A stretch of DNA of 10,715 nt. Source: Spirochaetaceae bacterium (GTDB lineage Bacteria; Spirochaetota; Spirochaetia; Treponematales; Breznakiellaceae). The position numbers and the translations under genes are program-made. The stretch spans positions 1 through 10,715 of the forward strand of contig JAITAM010000145.1 of the NCBI GenBank assembly GCA_031284085.1, in the 5' to 3' direction. Under the pieces are notes generated by a model. That model had not been told where the DNA came from and searched no databases. It worked only from the letters and a program-made list of their open reading frames with translations. Positions 7,470-10,715 of the stretch are shown piece after piece (within the stretch, counting starts at the first letter, position 1; each line of letters begins with the position of its first letter).

Positions 7470-7568
7470 AAATAAAAAATGCTGTATCAGATTTTGTCTC
7501 TCAATAAGAGGGCGGTACTGCTTGCATAAAGTGCAGTACCGCCTGTTGCTATGTAAAACAATGATTTG
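7470..7568. repeat. ~100-bp dispersed repeat, copy 2
   Basis: Second copy of the 6247-6344 element, lying between the convergent yfcE and AAA operon. The whole gap 7374-7782 holds a GC-rich stretch of about 95 bp with no assignable content (7374-7469), this repeat, and the start-less open frame at 7596-7772. Confidence 0.9.
7511..7543 (+). terminator. Hairpin in repeat copy 2, possible yfcE terminator
   Basis: GGCGGTACTGC (7511-7521) pairs perfectly with GCAGTACCGCC (7533-7543) over 11 bp, with the same loop as copy 1. The position that is a G-U pair in copy 1 is A-U here, so the difference preserves the stem. Lying between convergent genes, it could end transcription from either side, but no long U tract follows on either strand. 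Confidence 0.5.
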
Positions 7569-7595
7569 AACTAATACTTTTTATCTCTTCCACCG

Positions 7596-7772
7596 TTACT
7601 TTGAAATCTTTTGAAACTCTGCCTCAATAGATTCGCCTTGTTCACGCCACTTTTGAAATTGCTTATGCAGTTTTTCTTTCTCCTGCCATTCATGCTGTAT
7701 ATCATCTATTTGCTTTAACAAAGCAATATAACCCGGAAAGTACCGTCCAAATTTATCTTCATTATCAAAAAA
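7596..7772 (-). pseudogene. Start-less 58-codon open frame, probable gene remnant
   Basis: Reading the minus strand from 7772 to a TAA at 7596-7598 gives 58 residues with coding-like composition: hydrophilic, helical, probably coiled-coil (DDIQHEWQEKEKLHKQFQKW), ending FQKISK. There is no start codon; the frame opens after TGA (7773-7775) in an A6/T6 run (7767-7772). A one-base change in that run would join it to an upstream frame reading AGTPVVIID, still without a normal start. It follows the AAA gene directly. It could be a broken small gene, a frameshifted tail, or expressed by an unusual start. Confidence 0.4.
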
Positions 7773-7782
7773 TCAATAATGA

Positions 7783-8865
7783 CTACTGGCGTACCCGCCG
7801 ATATGTCCCTTTACGGAGCTTTTGCCTGATCTGACGCCCTATCTGTATTTTTTCATTATCTGAAAGCTTTGATGTTCCTCCTTCTTTAACTTCCTTATTG
7901 GACGTGATAATCTCGTTAATCGCATCAGACAAATCCTGCTGGGTAATTTGGGCCGCACCGTTAATGGCGGTCTTGATTGCCGCTTTAACCATCGCATTCT
8001 TAATGTCGCGTCCGCACGCATCTTCAATACCGGCAAGTTCATCGGTATTAATGTCAGAGGCAAGCGGTAAAGAAGGAAGCAGCATTTTTTCCCAGAGTTT
8101 TTTTCGTTGTGCGCCGTCAGGTTTCTTAAAATGAATGCTTTTAATACGGGTGATAAAAGCGCTGTCATAATTTACCGCCAAATTTGTCGCAAAGATCACA
8201 ATGCCGGTAAAATTTTCAATTTCAATAAGCAGTTGACTCCGCATTGAGTTAATAGCCTGTTCAGAGCCTTGAGTAACATTCGTAAGACGCTTTGAAAGAA
8301 GACTATCCGCCTCATCAATAAAAAGGACTGCATTATTCTCTGTGGCAAACTGGAAAATCTTCTTGACATTTTTTGGCCCGTCGCCGTGGTATTTGCTTTC
8401 AATTTCCGCATAACTGGCAGGTATAATTTTCTTGCCCATAACATGGGCAAGTGCATGGGCTGCCATGGTTTTTCCCGTACCGGAATCGCCGTGAAAGTTC
8501 AATGCTAATTTAGGGGACGGCTCAATCGCTTGTAGTCCCCATTCGGTATACACCTTTTCCTGGACGGTTTCAAATTTAACGGCGTACTGTAACTCCTCAA
8601 AAATCTTGTCTTCAAGAACGATTTGGTCAAAAAAATATTTCGGCTCTTGCACGGGAATAAGGATTTTAGACTCGGTTTCCGCGTCATCATCTTTTTGAAC
8701 AGGTTCGTTTTTAGAAATTTCCTTCCCGATTATGTTGCTACAAGGCTTTTTTATGCCATACCGTTCAGAAAGCATATCATTAACCGCATTGAGAATCCGC
8801 GAACGTAATATTCCTTTATCCACCTCTTCTGACAAATCGGGGAGGTTGCCGATAGTGAGTTCCAT
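7783..8865 (-). CDS. Single-domain AAA ATPase (Vps4/spastin-like clade), last gene of the operon
   Basis: A 360-aa ATPase. Residues 1-110 form an unrecognised N-terminal part. Then come Walker A GDSGTGKT (126-133, K132), Walker B VLFIDEAD (180-187, D184 and E185), sensor-1 IFATN (N228), a likely arginine finger R240 in DSAFITR, and sensor-2-region GRDIKNAM (285-292). YAEIESKYHGDGPKNV (152-167) aligns by position with the pore loop-1 of Vps4/katanin-type enzymes (SKWMGES), with Y159 as the pore aromatic, which suggests a hexameric remodeller or unfoldase. The Lys/Arg-rich tail (350-359) could bind nucleic acid or acidic lipid. I chose the ATG at 8865 because GAGG ends 7 nt before it; an in-frame ATG at 8880 lacks a ribosome site. 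It lies 4 nt after the 105-aa gene, so translational coupling is likely. The substrate is unknown. Confidence 0.85.
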   Translation of the reverse strand: MELTIGNLPDLSEEVDKGILRSRILNAVNDMLSERYGIKKPCSNIIGKEISKNEPVQKDDDAETESKILIPVQEPKYFFDQIVLEDKIFEELQYAVKFETVQEKVYTEWGLQAIEPSPKLALNFHGDSGTGKTMAAHALAHVMGKKIIPASYAEIESKYHGDGPKNVKKIFQFATENNAVLFIDEADSLLSKRLTNVTQGSEQAINSMRSQLLIEIENFTGIVIFATNLAVNYDSAFITRIKSIHFKKPDGAQRKKLWEKMLLPSLPLASDINTDELAGIEDACGRDIKNAMVKAAIKTAINGAAQITQQDLSDAINEIITSNKEVKEGGTSKLSDNEKIQIGRQIRQKLRKGTYRRVRQ

Positions 8866-8869
8866 ATTA

Positions 8870-9187
8870 TTATACCTCATTTAAATCCAGAACTATTTTA
8901 TTCTTCTGCCCGAATTTCTCTTTCAGTTTCGAATCAAGTTCTTTTGCTTCCCATTTCTGTGTCTCAAGTTGTTTTCCCTGAGCACCAAAAACTCCACAAA
9001 TAACAACATACTTTCCATTGGAAAGCTTTTCTTTGATTACTTCTACAGTCCGGGCATCGGGATGCTTGTTTTTTTTCTCGTTTACCCATTCTTTGATAGT
9101 ATCATATGTTACTAATGCCAGAGAAATAACAGCTGCGACTGCGGTGGCACCAAGTATCACCATACCTAAAATTTCTAACCAACCCAT
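8870..9187 (-). CDS. Small membrane-anchored protein (105 aa), operon gene 4
   Basis: The family is unrecognised. Residues 5-27 form one hydrophobic membrane segment (LGMVILGATAVAAVISLALV), followed by TYDTIKEWVNEKKNKH and a hydrophilic domain of about 60 residues, so the bulk probably faces the cytosol (basic side after the helix). It is a paralogue of the 101-aa product of the next gene upstream: both share a W/Y-D-x-I-x-x-W motif just after the membrane helix, a KL-[N/D]-GKY motif, G-[V/I]-F and A-K-[E/D]-[L/I]-D-x-K in the same order. The start is supported by AAGGAG (9193-9198 plus coordinates), about 6 nt before ATG. It is followed after 4 nt by the AAA ATPase, the closest link in the operon, which suggests a direct partner. 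Confidence 0.75.
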   Translation of the reverse strand: MGWLEILGMVILGATAVAAVISLALVTYDTIKEWVNEKKNKHPDARTVEVIKEKLSNGKYVVICGVFGAQGKQLETQKWEAKELDSKLKEKFGQKNKIVLDLNEV

Positions 9188-9216
9188 AATTTACTCCTTA
9201 ATCAAAAATAAATACT

Positions 9217-9245
9217 TATGAGGTTTTCAATTTGAAAACCTCATA
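9217..9245 (-). terminator. Perfect 12-bp hairpin inside the operon (terminator or attenuator)
   Basis: TATGAGGTTTTC (9217-9228) and GAAAACCTCATA (9234-9245) pair perfectly around loop AATTT. On the minus strand the stem is followed by AGTATTTATTTTTG, a loose U-rich tail, 4 nt after the 101-aa gene stops. It could reduce read-through into the last two genes or mark an RNA processing point. Confidence 0.65.
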
Positions 9246-9249
9246 GCCC

Positions 9250-9555
9250 TTAGTTATACACAACAAGTTCTTCCTTGCTGTGAACCTTAGCTACTTTTTC
9301 ATCGATGTCTTTGGCAATAGTTTTCTCTCCGTCAAGCAATTCTCCTGATGAATCATTAAATATACCCTGTACAGTCTCGTACTTTCCATCCTTAAGTTTT
9401 TGCTGCAAAGTGAAGGCAATATTGTCTTTATCCTTCTGCTTTAAATTCTGCCTTGCTCTGAACCATCCAATAATTTTATCCCAACTGAGCAATGCGATGG
9501 TAATCGCTATTAATCCCCCTGCAACTGCCAGTATTAAGGCGATAAGTGGTAACAT
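9250..9555 (-). CDS. Small membrane-anchored protein (101 aa), operon gene 3
   Basis: The family is unrecognised. An N-terminal membrane segment (residues 3-23, LALILAVAGG-like) is followed by SWDKIIGWFRARQNLK, whose basic residues would place the remaining ~75 residues in the cytosol. The soluble part contains KLKDGKYETVQGIF and ends in EELVVYN. The paralogue is the 105-aa protein downstream (same motif order). The C-terminal G-x-F ... L ... AK-x-[I/L]-D ... LVxx pattern also resembles the ends of the 126- and 152-aa proteins. The start is fixed by AGGAGG (9561-9566 plus coordinates), 5 nt before ATG; this site overlaps the stop codon of the 152-aa gene, so translation of the two is probably coupled. 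Confidence 0.75.
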   Translation of the reverse strand: MLPLIALILAVAGGLIAITIALLSWDKIIGWFRARQNLKQKDKDNIAFTLQQKLKDGKYETVQGIFNDSSGELLDGEKTIAKDIDEKVAKVHSKEELVVYN

Positions 9556-9564
9556 ATTAGCCTC

Positions 9565-10023
9565 CTATTCCACTATAACCAAATCTTCCCTCTTAAATAC
9601 TTTAAGAAGTTCTTCGTCTAACTGTACGACCTTTAACTTTCTTCCTAATGGCATACCGCCAGCATCACGGACGATATTATTATCCTTGTCAAGAAATACC
9701 TGTGTAAAAAACACATCACTACCGTCTGTATCTTCCCGCAGCATTGCACCTTTTTTGATAGTCATGTTGTCTTTTTTGTGATCTATGAAAAACCTCATTG
9801 CTTCTTCATAAGATAAGCTTTTGACGACTGTTAATTCCTTTATCGTGCCTCGTATCAGATTGCCTATCCTCTTTAATGAGGAGGCTGCGGGATGCGATGG
9901 CTCACTAGGGAAACTGGAATCTTTTAATTCTTTATTGCTTTTTTTCTTTTTGGCACTATAAACCAATAACCCGGCAAAAAAGGCAACTATTGTTCCAATA
10001 ATAATCCCCAGAACTATTGTCAT
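9565..10023 (-). CDS. Membrane-anchored paralogue (152 aa), operon gene 2
   Basis: The family is unrecognised. A hydrophobic helix (residues 2-23, IVLGIIIGTIVAFFAGLLVY) is followed by AKKKKSNK, predicting an N-out, C-in single-pass anchor. A Ser/Pro/Ala-rich linker runs to about residue 50, then comes a domain (70-152) beginning LSYEEAMRFF and ending DLVIVE. That domain aligns without gaps over 83 residues to 44-126 of the gene upstream, about 48 identical by hand count. The ATG at 10023 is chosen because AAGGAG ends about 7 nt before it; an upstream in-frame ATG at 10047 would overlap the previous gene and has no such site. The gap to the 126-aa gene is 13 bp. Confidence 0.78.
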   Translation of the reverse strand: MTIVLGIIIGTIVAFFAGLLVYSAKKKKSNKELKDSSFPSEPSHPAASSLKRIGNLIRGTIKELTVVKSLSYEEAMRFFIDHKKDNMTIKKGAMLREDTDGSDVFFTQVFLDKDNNIVRDAGGMPLGRKLKVVQLDEELLKVFKREDLVIVE

Positions 10024-10036
10024 GGTATATCTCCTT

Positions 10037-10417
10037 TTAATTAACAATAACCAGATCTGAATTCTTGAAAGTCTTCATTAACTCACTGTCAAGAGAGACT
10101 ACGGTCAGTTTTCGTCCTATAGGATCTCCTGTTTCAGTACATATGACTTGGTTATTTTTATCCAAAAATGCCTGAGTAAATGAAATACGTCCTCCACCAA
10201 CAGTTTCCCTCAACATTACTCCCTTGACGATTGCTTTATTGGTATTTTTATACTTGACAAAAAACCGCATCGCCTCCTCATAAGAAAGTTCTTCCTCAGT
10301 GGTAACGGCTTTTACGTCATCAATTACCTTAAAAATAACATCTTTCAGCTTTTTGATAGTTTCTTTAGCTATTTCCGAATATTTCTCGGAACCGTCATAA
10401 TTATCACCTTTAGTCAT
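10037..10417 (-). CDS. Soluble paralogue (126 aa), first gene of the AAA operon
   Basis: The family is unrecognised. It lacks a membrane segment: residues 1-40 are a charged, probably helical region (SEKYSEIAKETIKKLKDVIF), followed by the same domain as the 152-aa protein (44-126: LSYEEAMRFF, KGVMLRE, FTQAFLDK, GRKLTVV, DLVIVN). The start at 10417 is preferred over an ATG at 10450 because AAGGAG (10426-10431 plus coordinates) sits 8 nt before it, whereas the earlier codon lies upstream of the hairpin at 10432-10447. As the only unanchored member of the set it could be the soluble partner of the membrane-tethered copies, or an adaptor for the AAA ATPase; both are inference. Confidence 0.75.
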   Translation of the reverse strand: MTKGDNYDGSEKYSEIAKETIKKLKDVIFKVIDDVKAVTTEEELSYEEAMRFFVKYKNTNKAIVKGVMLRETVGGGRISFTQAFLDKNNQVICTETGDPIGRKLTVVSLDSELMKTFKNSDLVIVN

Positions 10418-10431
10418 TTGAAAAACTCCTT

Positions 10432-10447
10432 TGCGTGTTTCCACGCA
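10432..10447 (-). promoter_or_regulatory. GAAA-tetraloop hairpin abutting the ribosome site of the first operon gene
   Basis: On the minus strand TGCGTG-GAAA-CACGCA forms a 6-bp stem with a stable GNRA loop, directly touching the AAGGAG at 10426-10431. It could tune initiation or mRNA stability. I see no convincing promoter boxes between it and 10517. Confidence 0.45.
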
Positions 10448-10517
10448 CACGGTCTATTCCCGCCGCCAAAAAATAATTTATGTTCACCGCATACGCGGAA
10501 AAACACCTTCTTTTACA

Positions 10518-10547
10518 GAAGCGGGACCGAAACAACGTTCCCGCTTC
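10518..10547 (-). terminator. 9-bp hairpin downstream of the right-edge gene
   Basis: GAAGCGGGA (10518-10526) is complementary to TCCCGCTTC (10539-10547), with a 12-nt loop. It lies 27 nt past the stop of the right-edge gene. On the minus strand it is followed by TGTAAAAGAAGGTGTTTTT, so the U run is offset. A terminator separating that gene from the AAA operon is likely. Confidence 0.55.
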
Positions 10548-10574
10548 ACCCTCTCTTTGCTGTTACTACCGCAG

Positions 10575-10715
10575 TTATGGGATAATTGCGGAAACTACCG
10601 GTCCCCACTGCCCAACTTCGCCTTTCTGGTTCTCGTAGCGGCAGCAGACCCATGCACTCATCCCTCCATTCTCTGCATCAAACACAATCTTTTCCTTGCG
10701 CCTCCTCGTGAACCG
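10575..10715 (-). CDS. C-terminal end of an unidentified protein (partial)
   Basis: An open frame enters at the right edge and stops at TAA (10575-10577), giving the last 46 residues. The fragment is Arg/Lys-rich at first (RFTRRRKEKIVF), then reads MSAWVCCRYENQKGEVGQWG and ends VSAIIP. The Trp/Tyr/Gly pattern (aromatic strand, 'YEN-x-x-GE-x-G-x-W') looks like the end of a small beta-rich domain, and I have an impression of similar tails in spirochaete hypothetical proteins, unverified. The function cannot be judged from this much. The start lies outside the window. Confidence 0.65.
   Translation of the reverse strand, partial: RFTRRRKEKIVFDAENGGMSAWVCCRYENQKGEVGQWGPVVSAIIP

Noticed and set aside
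8870..8880. Upstream start for the AAA ATPase (ATG at 8880)
   Set aside because: It has no ribosome site and lies inside the upstream gene; the ATG at 8865 has GAGG at good spacing.
9305..9781. 158-aa plus-strand frame opposite the small operon genes
   Set aside because: It is antisense to two genes with good ribosome sites and clear paralogy; its Ser/Leu/Asn-rich composition is typical of a shadow frame.

Overview
The window reads as accessory-rich chromosome from a bacterium of roughly 45-50% GC with Shine-Dalgarno-led genes. Overall style (YfcE- and MetY-type proteins, degenerate intergenic repeats, and a right-edge fragment with an 'ENxxGExGxWGPxxSAIIP'-like C terminus) makes me suspect a spirochaete of the genus Treponema. 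That is an impression from sequence style, not a demonstrated assignment.

Layout, left to right. Positions 1-304 hold about 14 degenerate tandem copies of a 21-bp unit. Positions ~370-1045 hold about eight tandem copies of an unrelated 84-bp unit. A promoter whose -10 overlaps a 10-bp inverted repeat (1089-1126) precedes a large plus-strand gene (1155-4466) for a Swt1-type HEPN plus DUF499 P-loop ATPase, a family known from phage-defence loci. No partner gene of that system is visible. A good promoter and a ~358-nt leader then precede metY (4885-6174), an O-acetylhomoserine sulfhydrylase of methionine/cysteine metabolism. Next come a ~100-bp repeat with a strong hairpin, a two-copy 105-bp repeat whose core is related to the 84-bp units, and a yfcE-type phosphodiesterase (6756-7373). 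A second copy of the ~100-bp hairpin repeat follows yfcE.

The right third is on the minus strand. A tightly packed five-gene operon, read from 10417 down to 7783, encodes four small proteins and a single-domain AAA ATPase. Three of the four small proteins have an N-terminal membrane anchor. They form two paralogous pairs, and all four seem to share a short C-terminal motif. The ATPase resembles the Vps4/spastin/katanin clade and has a pore-loop-like motif. I do not recognise this operon. It is the best candidate here for an undescribed system, perhaps a membrane-tethered remodelling or unfoldase machine. A perfect 12-bp hairpin splits it into an upstream three-gene part and a downstream two-gene part. 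A start-less 58-codon frame lies just downstream of the ATPase. The 3' end of another minus-strand gene enters at the right edge (10575-10715) and is followed by a hairpin.

How the parts relate: metY and yfcE are ordinary housekeeping genes, each with its own plausible promoter. The DUF499 gene and the AAA operon look like independent accessory insertions in a repeat-laden stretch.
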